From: Catenulispora yoronensis
GTDB taxonomy: Bacteria > Actinomycetota > Actinomycetes > Streptomycetales > Catenulisporaceae
Assembly (NCBI RefSeq): GCF_039531695.1
Contig: NZ_BAAAQN010000012.1
Location: 1 to 64,000, forward strand
Direction: 5' to 3'
DNA: 64,000 nucleotides
The notes under the pieces are model-generated. The model was not told the DNA's origin and made no database searches. It saw only the letters and a program-made list of their open reading frames with translations. The position numbers and the translations under genes were made by a program. Positions 8,878 through 15,654 of the stretch are shown here, piece by piece. The stretch's first letter is position 1. The number at the start of each line of letters is the position of its first letter.

Positions 8878-9399
8878 TCACGCGGAGAACAGCAAATAGT
8901 GGAGGTCATCCCAGCGGGTGACCAGGGCGCCGAGGGCCGCGCCGCCGACCAGGGCCACGACGGTGCCCGCGCCGGAGGCCGGGCCCGAGGCCAGCGCGGT
9001 GCCGGCGAATCCGGCGGCGGCGCACGCGGCCAGCGCGGTGTTGCGCACGACCGTGGAGGAGTCCATCGGGCCGTTGTCGACGCCGAAACACAGACATCTG
9101 ACATCCTCGCCGCGCCGCAGCGATCGGCCGACGCCGAGAGCGAAGGCGGCGAGCAGGACGAACGCGCAGGCGCAGCCCGGCGCGGCGGCGGCCGGGACCA
9201 GGAGCAGCACGAGCGTCACGGCCTCGGCGCCGACCAGGGCCGGCGGTGCGGCCCGGCGCAGCCGCGGGGGCAGCCAGCGGACGTCGTCCAGCGAAGCGGC
9301 GAACGCCCGGTACGCGGCGCGGGAGCGCGCCTTGCCCGCCACCGCGAGCAGGAACACCGCGGCGAGCAGGCCGCGGCAGCACAGACTCAGGTAGACCAT
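8878..9399 (-). CDS. MauE/DoxX family redox-associated membrane protein
   Basis: A 173-residue integral membrane protein with four predicted helices, like MauE/DoxX/VKOR-related proteins. An N-terminal CCRGLLAAVFLLAVAGK segment is followed by three further hydrophobic stretches. Between helices 3 and 4 is the cysteine pair in VRCLCFG, typical of the family. Family members pass electrons between membrane quinone or other carriers and a thioredoxin-like partner, which is encoded 16 bp downstream here. It lies 86 bp after the cysteine-rich peptide gene, with a hairpin between. ATG 9399 has only a weak GGGAC box. Confidence 0.88.
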   Translation of the reverse strand: MVYLSLCCRGLLAAVFLLAVAGKARSRAAYRAFAASLDDVRWLPPRLRRAAPPALVGAEAVTLVLLLVPAAAAPGCACAFVLLAAFALGVGRSLRRGEDVRCLCFGVDNGPMDSSTVVRNTALAACAAAGFAGTALASGPASGAGTVVALVGGAALGALVTRWDDLHYLLFSA

Positions 9400-9418
9400 C
9401 GAACCCGTCCCGGGGGAG

Positions 9419-9453
9419 CGGCGGCGGGAACGTGGGAGGGGTACCCGCCGCCG
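9419..9453 (-). terminator. intercistronic stem-loop between peptide gene and mauE-like gene
   Basis: A perfect 10-bp inverted repeat (CGGCGGCGGG at 9419-9428 against CCCGCCGCCG at 9444-9453) with a 15-nt loop. It lies in the 86-bp gap after the peptide gene and has no T-run. Such hairpins often stabilise, or partly terminate, transcripts so that the structural peptide is made in excess over its processing proteins; that role is inferred. Confidence 0.5.
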
Positions 9454-9485
9454 GGTGGATCACATTCGGGTCAAGCCGCTCAGTC

Positions 9486-9725
9486 CTAGCAGAGCGAGCC
9501 GGTGTGCTGGTCGTAGCAGTTCTGCCCGTTGGACACGCACGAGCCGGTGCAGCTGAGCACCGCGTTGCAGTACCGCTGGTACCAGTGGCCGTCGCCGCCG
9601 CAGTGGCCGCCGCTGACCGGGACCCGGCCGCAGGACTCGCCGTGCTCCGGGATGCACGCGCCCGCGGTGTCCTGCTTCAGCACGCGCGACAGCATCTTGT
9701 CGCCGAGAGAGCCGATGAACTTCAT
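9486..9725 (-). CDS. cysteine-rich small peptide, likely exported precursor
   Basis: A 79-residue protein I cannot assign to a named family. Residues 1-23 are a short amphipathic leader (MKFIGSLGDKMLSRVLKQ then DTAGA) with no Sec-type hydrophobic core. From Cys24 to the terminal Cys79 there are eight cysteines, many Gly/Ser/Asn, and Trp and Tyr, the look of a four-disulfide secreted peptide. Ala21-Gly22-Ala23 directly before Cys24 fits S26 peptidase cleavage. ATG 9725 has a GGAAGGA box. It is the first gene after the 11-bp repeat array and is followed by MauE-like, thioredoxin-like, exporter and peptidase genes, so it is the probable product of the cluster. Bioactivity is unknown. Confidence 0.85.
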   Translation of the reverse strand: MKFIGSLGDKMLSRVLKQDTAGACIPEHGESCGRVPVSGGHCGGDGHWYQRYCNAVLSCTGSCVSNGQNCYDQHTGSLC

Positions 9726-9746
9726 CGTCCGTCCTTCCGTCGGTGG

Positions 9747-9769
9747 TCGAGCTCTGTGTTCGAGCTCTG
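9747..9769. repeat. two copies of a 10-bp direct repeat TCGAGCTCTG
   Basis: Identical decamers at 9747-9756 and 9760-9769, 13 bp apart, lie just upstream of the peptide start codon, between it and the 11-bp array. The sequence recalls TCGAG-type SARP heptamers, but the 13-bp spacing is off-phase, so its role is unclear. Confidence 0.5.
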
Positions 9770-9794
9770 ACGGTCAAGTCTTCTCGGCGGTCCT

Positions 9795-9860
9795 GCGAAA
9801 CCGCTGCGTTGCCGCTGCGACGCCGCTGCGTTGCCGCTACTCTGCCGCTGCGTTGCCGCT
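9795..9860. promoter_or_regulatory. six tandem 11-bp repeats, candidate SARP operator
   Basis: Six abutting 11-bp units with consensus GCGTTGCCGCT occupy 9795-9860. Three are identical (9806-9816, 9828-9838, 9850-9860) and three vary in the first half. They lie 70-135 bp upstream of the cysteine-rich peptide start on the strand of transcription. SARP proteins are known to bind direct heptamer repeats spaced one helical turn (11 bp) apart near the -35 region, and a SARP gene lies immediately upstream. Binding itself is inferred. Confidence 0.75.
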
Positions 9861-9889
9861 ACGAAATGACAGACGGCCTCCGTTTCAGA

Positions 9890-9927
9890 GTCCTGCGAAA
9901 ATTGCAGGGTCCTGCGAAGATTGCAGA
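9890..9927. repeat. two tandem 19-bp repeats each holding a CTGC/GCAG dyad
   Basis: Units at 9890-9908 and 9909-9927 share GTCCTGCGAARATTGCAGR. Each contains the inverted pair CTGC-N7-GCAG. They lie directly after the SARP stop codon, and a partial copy (GTCCTGCGAAA) recurs at 9790-9800, just beside the 11-bp array. They could be operators or small transcript hairpins. Confidence 0.6.
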
Positions 9928-9940
9928 GCACTGCGACGCG

Positions 9941-10723
9941 TCACTGCGCCCGCAGCAGCGAGGCGTGGATCTGCTGGATCCGCAGCCCCGGATTCGTGCC
10001 GTACTCCTCCCGCAGATGCCGTTGCAGCGCGCGGTACACGGCCAGCGCCTCGGCGTGCCGGTCGACCGCGTCCAGCGCCACCATCAGCTGTCCGGCCAGC
10101 CGCTCCCGCCCGGGGTGCCGCACCCGGAAGCTGGCCAGCTCCGGCACCAGCTGCGCGTGCCGCCCGGCGTGCAGGTCGGCGTCGATGCGGTCTTCGAGCA
10201 CCGCCAGCCGTAGCTCCTCCAGATACACGGCCTCGGCCTCCAACGCCGTGCAGCGCAACCCGTCGAAGGCCGGCCCCCGCCACAGCGCCAGCGCCTCCCG
10301 GGCCAGCTCCGCCGCCGTCGTCGGATCCCCGGCGTCGGCGGTCGCCCGACTGCGCAGGCTCAGTTCTCGGAAGCGCTCCGCGTCGACGTGCCCGGCGTCG
10401 ACGCACAGCGCGTACCCCCCGTCCTCGGTGGTGATCGCGGCGGGATCGCCGCCGGCCACGGCCAGCCGCTTGCGCAGCGAGCTGACGATCGCCTGCACCC
10501 GGGTCCGCGCCCAGGACGGCGGCCGATGCGGCCACAGCATGTCGACCAGCCGCTCGGTCGACACCATCCGCCCCGGCGCACAGGCCAGGGCGGCGACCAG
10601 CGTCCGCTCCAGACGCGACACGGGTACCGGCACCGCGTCGACCATCACCGCGACCGTGCCCAGGACCAGTACCTGGACCGCGGGGTTGCACATGTACTCG
10701 TTGGATATCTGTGGGATCACCAC
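9941..10723 (-). CDS. AfsR/SARP family transcriptional regulator (small type)
   Basis: A 260-residue protein with an OmpR-type winged-helix domain (residues ~15-105; LVDMLWPHRPPSWARTRVQ and ISSLRKRL mark the recognition part) and a bacterial transcriptional activation domain (~110-255, ending LQRHLREEYG and IQQIHASLL). No ATPase or TPR extension is present, so it is a small pathway-specific SARP. GTG 10723 has AAGGAG 6 bases upstream. It is transcribed toward the 11-bp repeat array and the peptide gene 215 bp downstream, and is the obvious candidate activator of that cluster. Confidence 0.92.
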   Translation of the reverse strand: MVIPQISNEYMCNPAVQVLVLGTVAVMVDAVPVPVSRLERTLVAALACAPGRMVSTERLVDMLWPHRPPSWARTRVQAIVSSLRKRLAVAGGDPAAITTEDGGYALCVDAGHVDAERFRELSLRSRATADAGDPTTAAELAREALALWRGPAFDGLRCTALEAEAVYLEELRLAVLEDRIDADLHAGRHAQLVPELASFRVRHPGRERLAGQLMVALDAVDRHAEALAVYRALQRHLREEYGTNPGLRIQQIHASLLRAQ

Positions 10724-10918
10724 GGAAGGCTCCTTGAGGGCGAAAAGGCAGGAAACGGCTTGTGACAGTGCCTTGACTTATTCCTCGATCTGCCCGCGCG
10801 CCCGAGCCTGACACCTGAATTTAGGAACGTCCGCTATAGGACCCCGGTGTCTTTCCCGGCGCCGTGTGAGAACGCTGAGATGATCAGCCTGGTTGCCACG
10901 AACGGTGGCGGGAATCCG

Positions 10919-11881
10919 TCACTTGCTCTGCGCCGGGCGATCCGCGCGCCGTAGCCGCCGCCGCATCACGAAAGCCCCGATCCCGGCACCCGCCAGCGAC
11001 CCGATCGCCATCGCCACCACCACGGCCACCCACGTGCGGTCGAAGACCCGGATCCCGGCGAGCAGCGTCACCAGCACCAGGCCGGCCGTGAACATCACCG
11101 AGGCCAGGGCCAGGCCGCGCGACGCGTGGTCGGGGGAGTGCCGGACGGCGGTCGTCCCGCCGAAGTAGAAGCGCTCGGCCCGCTGCGTGATGCGTGCCGT
11201 CGACTGGCGGTAGGAGTCCGCCATGTACGGCATCCACACCATCGGGGCCACCAGGCCGATCACGAACGTGATGCCCATCAGGAGGTAGCGGAGCAGGCGC
11301 AGCCACAACGGGACCTTGCGTTCGCCCTCCTGGCGGCGGCTGGTGAAGCCCAGCAGGTAGGCCAGCCGCCACGTCACCCGCCACAGCGCCCGGATCCGGC
11401 CCACCGGCTGCGCGGGCGGCCCCGCCGAGCGGGCCTCGGCCAGGCCGGCGCGCGCCGCGTCCAGGTCCGGGTACGCGTCCTGGAACACCAGCAGCTCCGC
11501 GGCCCGGTCCGGCGCGTTCGGGTCCCGGCCGGCCAGCGTCGCCAGCTCCAGCACGATCCGGTTCTGGGCCAGCAGCGCCGCGCAGAATCCGTACGGCGCC
11601 AGCGCCAGCAGCGGTCCGCCGATCAGCGCGCCGCGCGAGACCGCGGTCCGGGTCCCGCGCCGCAGGACCTCGGTCCGGGCCTGCGGGAGGTCCCAGTCCG
11701 GGTGGGCGGTCCGCAGCTCTTGCATCTGCCGCGCGGCCTCGTGCCCCAGGCGTCCGACACCGAAGGTGGCGAGGGTCTCGGGCGCGTGCCGGGGATCGTG
11801 CATGACGCGCCCGAACGCCGCGCGCACCGAGGCCTCGCCGATGTCCTCGGCCGTGCTGGGGCCGACGCCCGGGTGCGCCAC
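10919..11881 (-). CDS. multi-pass membrane protein of unknown function
   Basis: About 320 residues. A soluble N-terminal part is followed by at least four hydrophobic segments: one in ALIGGPLLALAPYGFCAALL, a pair around the middle (LLMGITFVIGLVAPMVWMPY) and two at the C-terminus ending before RRRLRR. I do not recognise a family. The frame is open to a TTG at 11944, but that codon lies in the tail of the upstream gene's terminator, so GTG 11881 (or GTG 11899) is more likely. It is on the same strand as, but separated from, the SARP cluster by 195 bp, and nothing in it suggests peptide maturation. Confidence 0.65.
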   Translation of the reverse strand: MAHPGVGPSTAEDIGEASVRAAFGRVMHDPRHAPETLATFGVGRLGHEAARQMQELRTAHPDWDLPQARTEVLRRGTRTAVSRGALIGGPLLALAPYGFCAALLAQNRIVLELATLAGRDPNAPDRAAELLVFQDAYPDLDAARAGLAEARSAGPPAQPVGRIRALWRVTWRLAYLLGFTSRRQEGERKVPLWLRLLRYLLMGITFVIGLVAPMVWMPYMADSYRQSTARITQRAERFYFGGTTAVRHSPDHASRGLALASVMFTAGLVLVTLLAGIRVFDRTWVAVVVAMAIGSLAGAGIGAFVMRRRLRRADRPAQSK

Positions 11882-11947
11882 GCGTCCACTGTCCGGCACC
11901 CGGCGACCGGCCGCATGCCGGACTGCTCCGGCGAGGCACAACAAAGC

Positions 11948-11976
11948 GGGCCCCGCCGCGATCCGCGACGGGGCCC
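11948..11976 (-). terminator. rho-independent terminator of the FMN reductase gene
   Basis: The left arm GGGCCCCG-C-CGCG and right arm CGCG-A-CGGGGCCC enclose a 3-nt loop. On the minus strand the hairpin is followed by GCTTTGTTG. It lies 30 bp after the reductase stop. Confidence 0.75.
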
Positions 11977-12005
11977 AACCTCAAAACCTCAGAACATCCG
12001 GAGCC

Positions 12006-12575
12006 TCAGGCGGCGACCTTGGCCTTCTGGACGTCGTCGATCACCACGACCAGCGCCGCGACCAGGCCGGCGACCAGGTTGCGGGCGGTCTCGTCGACCA
12101 GGTTGCCGTCGTTGTCGAAGCGCTCCCAGTTGTTGCCGACCTGCACCTCGGGCTTGCCCACGAGCTTGGAGTCCAGGAAGTGGAAGACGGCGCGCAGGTG
12201 GTTCTGGGCCCGGACGGTGCCGAAGGCGCTGCCGGACGCGCCCATGATCGCCACCGGCTTGCCGGTCAGGACCGACTCGCCGTAGGGGCGGGAGGCCCAG
12301 TCCAGGGCGTTCTTGAGCACGCCGGGGACCGAGTAGTTGTACTCCGGCGTGGCGATCAGCACGCCGTCGGCCTCCGCGATCCGCTGCCGCAGCTCGACCA
12401 CGTTCGCCGGGACGTCGCCCTCGAGGTCCTGGTCGTAGTGCGGCAGCTGCCCGAGGGCCTCGTAGATCTCGATCTCGACGCCCTCCGGCGCCAGCTGCTT
12501 GGCGGCCCGGAGCAGCGCGGTGTTCGAGGACGCCTTACGCAGCGAACCGGAGATGGCGAGAATCTTGATGGTCAC
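12006..12575 (-). CDS. NADPH-dependent FMN reductase (NAD(P)H:quinone/azoreductase type)
   Basis: A 189-residue flavodoxin-fold reductase. The FMN phosphate loop AISGSLRKASSNTAL is at the N-terminus and the family motif TPEYNYSVPGVLKNALDW lies near residue 80, followed by GKPVAIMGASGSAFG. Such enzymes reduce quinones, azo dyes or chromate. GTG 12575 is chosen because GGGAG lies 8 bases upstream; a GTG at 12584 has no spacing. It is divergently transcribed from an HxlR regulator across a promoter region with matching inverted repeats, so it is probably the regulator's target. Confidence 0.9.
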   Translation of the reverse strand: MTIKILAISGSLRKASSNTALLRAAKQLAPEGVEIEIYEALGQLPHYDQDLEGDVPANVVELRQRIAEADGVLIATPEYNYSVPGVLKNALDWASRPYGESVLTGKPVAIMGASGSAFGTVRAQNHLRAVFHFLDSKLVGKPEVQVGNNWERFDNDGNLVDETARNLVAGLVAALVVVIDDVQKAKVAA

Positions 12576-12642
12576 TTCTGACACTCCCGAAGTCTGGGTT
12601 TCCGAGGCGAGGAGCGGGACGACTCCCCACCGAGGCCTACTC

Positions 12643-12727
12643 GGTAACCCTCTGTGAGTCGGTTACCTTTCGTAAGGTTGAAGGTAGGCGTCGCGCTTAC
12701 GGTTGTCAAGTTGCCTACGAAAGGTAA
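12643..12727. promoter_or_regulatory. operator region with paired inverted repeats (HxlR/reductase)
   Basis: Two dyads lie in the divergent intergenic region: GGTAACC (12643-12649) against GGTTACC (12661-12667), and TTACCTTTCGTA (12663-12674) against its perfect complement TACGAAAGGTAA (12716-12727). The last arm lies 9 bases before the regulator start. Symmetric sites here fit HxlR dimer autoregulation and control of the reductase. Confidence 0.65.
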
Positions 12728-12736
12728 GCTGGGGGT

Positions 12737-13156
12737 ATGGCAGAGAACCTGAGCGCGGAGCGCACCACCGCGGGGCACGAGGACTGCCTGAGCTCCTTCT
12801 GCCCCCGCTTCCACACCGCCGTCGAGATCATCGGCCGCCGGTGGTCCGGGGCCATCCTGCGCGCGATGCTGGCCGGGGCCACCCGCTACACCGACATCGT
12901 CGCCGCCGTCCCCAAGCTGTCCGACCGCCTGCTGTCCGAGCGGCTCAAGGAGTTCGAGGCGGTCGGACTCGTCGACCGCGTCGTGATCCCCGAGACCCCG
13001 GTCCGCGTCGAGTACCGGCTCACCCAGAAGGGTGCCGAACTCGCCCCGGCCTTCCGCGAGCTCGCGGAGTGGGCCGAGAAGTGGATCGAGCTGCCGCCGC
13101 TGCCCGAGGGCGTGGGCTGCCAGGAGTCGTTCCTCGAACCCGGCGAGGGACGCTGA
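12737..13156 (+). CDS. HxlR-type winged-helix transcriptional regulator
   Basis: A 139-residue MarR-like HxlR regulator. The signature run is VEIIGRRWSGAILRAML, then the recognition helix region LSDRLLSERLKEFEAVGLV and the wing VEYRLTQKGAEL. Two N-terminal cysteines (CLSSFCPRF, residues ~17 and 22) precede the first helix. Redox-sensing HxlR proteins (HypR/QorR/YodB types) use Cys near this position, so sensing of quinones or electrophiles is plausible. It is divergent from an FMN reductase, the classic arrangement for a detoxification pair. The start is ATG 12737. Confidence 0.9.
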   Translation: MAENLSAERTTAGHEDCLSSFCPRFHTAVEIIGRRWSGAILRAMLAGATRYTDIVAAVPKLSDRLLSERLKEFEAVGLVDRVVIPETPVRVEYRLTQKGAELAPAFRELAEWAEKWIELPPLPEGVGCQESFLEPGEGR

Positions 13157-13236
13157 CCTGCGCCTCTGACACCCGCTTCCGGTGCCGCTAATCTGACGCT
13201 TGTCAGGCGTGATCACCGCGAAGTTGGGGGACGACG

Positions 13237-15261
13237 ATGTCCGCAGCCGACCAGCCAGCCGCGTTCGGGGAACTCCTCTGGACGCCCAGCGAGGCCGCGC
13301 GCCTGCAATCTCCGTTGCAGCGCTACCTGGACTGGCTGCCGGCCGAGGGCGTCGGCCCCTTCCCCTCCTACGCCGAGGCCTGGCAGTGGTCCGTCGACCA
13401 CCCGGCCGAGTTCTGGGAGACGGTCTGGCGCTACTTCGACGTACAGGCCCGCACCCCCTACACCGCCGTCCTCCCGGACGCCGCGATGCCCGGCGCCCAC
13501 TGGTTCCCCGGCGCCACGCTGAACCTCGCCGAGCACGTCTTCCGGGCCGCGAGCGACGACCGCCCGGCCCTGGTCTTCGTCGAGGAGGGCGCCGAGCCCG
13601 TCGCGACCTCCTGGGCGACGCTGCGCCACCAGGTCGCCGGCCTGGCCGCCACCCTGCGGGCCTGGGGCGTCGGCCCCGGCGACACCGTCGCGGCCTTCCT
13701 GCCCAACACCCCGCACGCGATCGTCGCCGTGCTCGCCGTCGCCTCGGTCGGCGCGACCTGGTCCTCCTGCGGCCCGGACTTCGGCACCCAGGGCGTCCTG
13801 GACCGCTTCGCCCAGATCGAGCCCAAGGTGTTCATCGGCGTCGACGGCTACCGCTACGGCGGCAAGCGCATCGACCGCCGCGCCGAGTGCATGGAGGCGC
13901 GCGACGCGCTGCCCACGGTCGAGCACACCATCTGGGTCGACTACCAGTTCCCCGAAGGCCCGGCCTGCGCGGAGAGCATCCGCTGGGCCGAAGCGATCGC
14001 CGGTCCCGAAGGCGCGGGCGCGAACGCAACCCTGGAGTTCGAGGCCGTCGCCTTCGAACACCCGCTGTGGATCCTCTACTCCTCCGGCACCACCGGTCTG
14101 CCGAAGGGCATTGTCCACGGCCACGGCGGCATCCTGCTGGAGCACTACAAGGCCATCGCGTTCCACATGGGCGTGGAGGAGGGCGACCGCTTCTTCTGGT
14201 ACTCCTCCACGAGCTGGATGATGTGGAACGTCGTCCTGGGCTCGCTGCTGCTCGGCGCCACGGCCGTGCTCTACGACGGCAGCCCGGCCTACCCCGACGT
14301 CAGCGGCCTGTGGCGGCTGGCCGAGAAGACCCGGGCCACCCTGCTCGGCACCAGCGCCGGCTACCTGATGGCCTCGCAGAAGGCGGAACTGCACCCCGGC
14401 CGCGACTTCGACCTCTCGGCGCTGCGGGCCATCGGCTCCACCGGCTCCCCGCTGCCGCCGACCGGCTTCCGCTGGGTCTACGAGGCCGTCGGCGAGGACA
14501 TCTGGCTGAACTCGCTGTCCGGCGGCACCGACGTCTGCACCGCCTTCGTCGCCGGCAACCCGCTGCTGCCGGTCTACTCCGGCGAGATCCAGTGCCGCGC
14601 GCTGGGCTGCCGGGTGGAGTCCTGGGATCCCGAGGGCAAGCCGCATGTGGACGAGGTCGGCGAACTGGTCCTGACCGCCCCGACGCCGTCGATGCCGGTG
14701 TTCTTCTGGAACGACGCGGACGGCCACAAGTACCACGACGCCTACTTCGACGTGTTCCCCGGCGTCTGGCGGCACGGCGACTGGTGCACCATCACCGAAC
14801 GCGGCGGCGTGGTCATCCACGGCCGCTCCGACTCCACGCTGAACAAGCAGGGCGTGCGGATGGGCTCGGCGGACATTTACGAGGTCGTCGAGAAGCTGCC
14901 GGAGATCCGCGAGTCGCTGGTGATCGGAGTGGAGCTGCCCGATGGCGGCTACTGGATGCCGCTGTTCGTGCACCTGGCCCCGGAAGCGGCGCTGGACGAC
15001 GCGCTGCGCGCCAAGGTGGCCGCCGCGATCCGCGCCGAGCTCACGCCCCGGCACGTGCCCGACGAGCTGATCGCCGTGCCCGGCGTCCCGCACACCCGCA
15101 CCGGCAAGCGGCTGGAGATCCCGGTGAAGCGGCTGCTCACCGGCGCCGACCCGGCCAAGGCCGTGAACCTGGGCACCGTCGACGACCCGGCGCTGATCCA
15201 GTGGTTCATCGACTACGCCGGCACCCGGGACTCGGCGGGCACCCGGGACGCAGGGGACTGA
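13237..15261 (+). CDS. aacS: acetoacetate-CoA ligase
   Basis: A 674-residue ANL-superfamily acyl-CoA synthetase of the acetoacetyl-CoA synthetase type (usual length ~650). The N-terminal ACS cap is present. The AMP-binding loop YSSGTTGLPKG is near residue 285, followed by the family-typical STSWMMWNVVLGSLL and LNSLSGGTDVCTAF, and the hinge/A10 Lys region RTGKRLEIPVKRLL near the C-terminus. It activates acetoacetate with ATP and CoA for lipid or polyketide use. The start is ATG 13237 with GGGGG upstream. The C-terminal tail RDSAGTRDAGD arises from short direct repeats that continue past the stop. Confidence 0.93.
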   Translation: MSAADQPAAFGELLWTPSEAARLQSPLQRYLDWLPAEGVGPFPSYAEAWQWSVDHPAEFWETVWRYFDVQARTPYTAVLPDAAMPGAHWFPGATLNLAEHVFRAASDDRPALVFVEEGAEPVATSWATLRHQVAGLAATLRAWGVGPGDTVAAFLPNTPHAIVAVLAVASVGATWSSCGPDFGTQGVLDRFAQIEPKVFIGVDGYRYGGKRIDRRAECMEARDALPTVEHTIWVDYQFPEGPACAESIRWAEAIAGPEGAGANATLEFEAVAFEHPLWILYSSGTTGLPKGIVHGHGGILLEHYKAIAFHMGVEEGDRFFWYSSTSWMMWNVVLGSLLLGATAVLYDGSPAYPDVSGLWRLAEKTRATLLGTSAGYLMASQKAELHPGRDFDLSALRAIGSTGSPLPPTGFRWVYEAVGEDIWLNSLSGGTDVCTAFVAGNPLLPVYSGEIQCRALGCRVESWDPEGKPHVDEVGELVLTAPTPSMPVFFWNDADGHKYHDAYFDVFPGVWRHGDWCTITERGGVVIHGRSDSTLNKQGVRMGSADIYEVVEKLPEIRESLVIGVELPDGGYWMPLFVHLAPEAALDDALRAKVAAAIRAELTPRHVPDELIAVPGVPHTRTGKRLEIPVKRLLTGADPAKAVNLGTVDDPALIQWFIDYAGTRDSAGTRDAGD

Positions 15262-15301
15262 CGAGCGCGGCGGGCGCCGGGGACGCAGGGGGCTGACGAG
15301 C
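15245..15301. repeat. 22-bp direct repeat spanning the aacS stop codon
   Basis: Units at 15245-15266 and 15280-15301 differ at one base (GGGACGCAGGGG-R-CTGACGAGC) and repeat with a 35-bp period. Each includes a TGA in the same context, as if the gene end had been duplicated. Confidence 0.7.
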
Positions 15302-15376
15302 CCGGCGCGCACGCACCCCCGGGTTGGCGAGCGCGCCGACGGGCCCGGCGTCGCCGCCGGGCCGACCGCGCACCGC

Positions 15377-15586
15377 TCAGAGCCCGCCGTGGCCCGGCGG
15401 CAGCCCGAACTGGCTGGTGGACACGGACATCCCGGCGAACCGCGGCACCGGGGACGGTGACCACGGCTCGCCCGGAACCGTCCGGAAGTTGGCCCGGAAC
15501 TCGCTCATCAGCGCGTCGAAGACCGGAGTGCTGCTGGGACCGAGGGCGCCCGCTCGCGCGGCGCCGCTCCTGCTGTTCTCGTACAT
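15377..15586 (-). CDS. small hypothetical protein (69 aa)
   Basis: A 69-residue frame beginning MYENSRSGAARAGALG, with a short helical block (VFDALMSEFRANFRTVPG) and a Pro/Ser/Gly-rich C-terminus. I do not recognise it. The ATG at 15586 lies in a locally AT-richer spot, 68 bp after the HAD gene on the same strand, and no strong ribosome-binding site is seen. Amino-acid composition and third-position GC look coding. It could be a small conserved actinobacterial protein or a chance frame. Confidence 0.5.
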   Translation of the reverse strand: MYENSRSGAARAGALGPSSTPVFDALMSEFRANFRTVPGEPWSPSPVPRFAGMSVSTSQFGLPPGHGGL

Positions 15587-15654
15587 TGTCAAACCACTGT
15601 CTTCCGGCCGACGGGCGGCGGGGACGAAGCTGCTCACTGCTGGGACCGGCCGAC

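Noticed and set aside
5948..10723. Lanthipeptide, lasso or thiopeptide cluster
   Set aside because: No LanB/C/M, lasso cyclase, YcaO or radical-SAM gene is present; the only modifying proteins are redox proteins.
11882..11944. TTG start for the membrane protein at 10919
   Set aside because: The codon lies in the tail of the FMN reductase terminator and has no ribosome-binding site.
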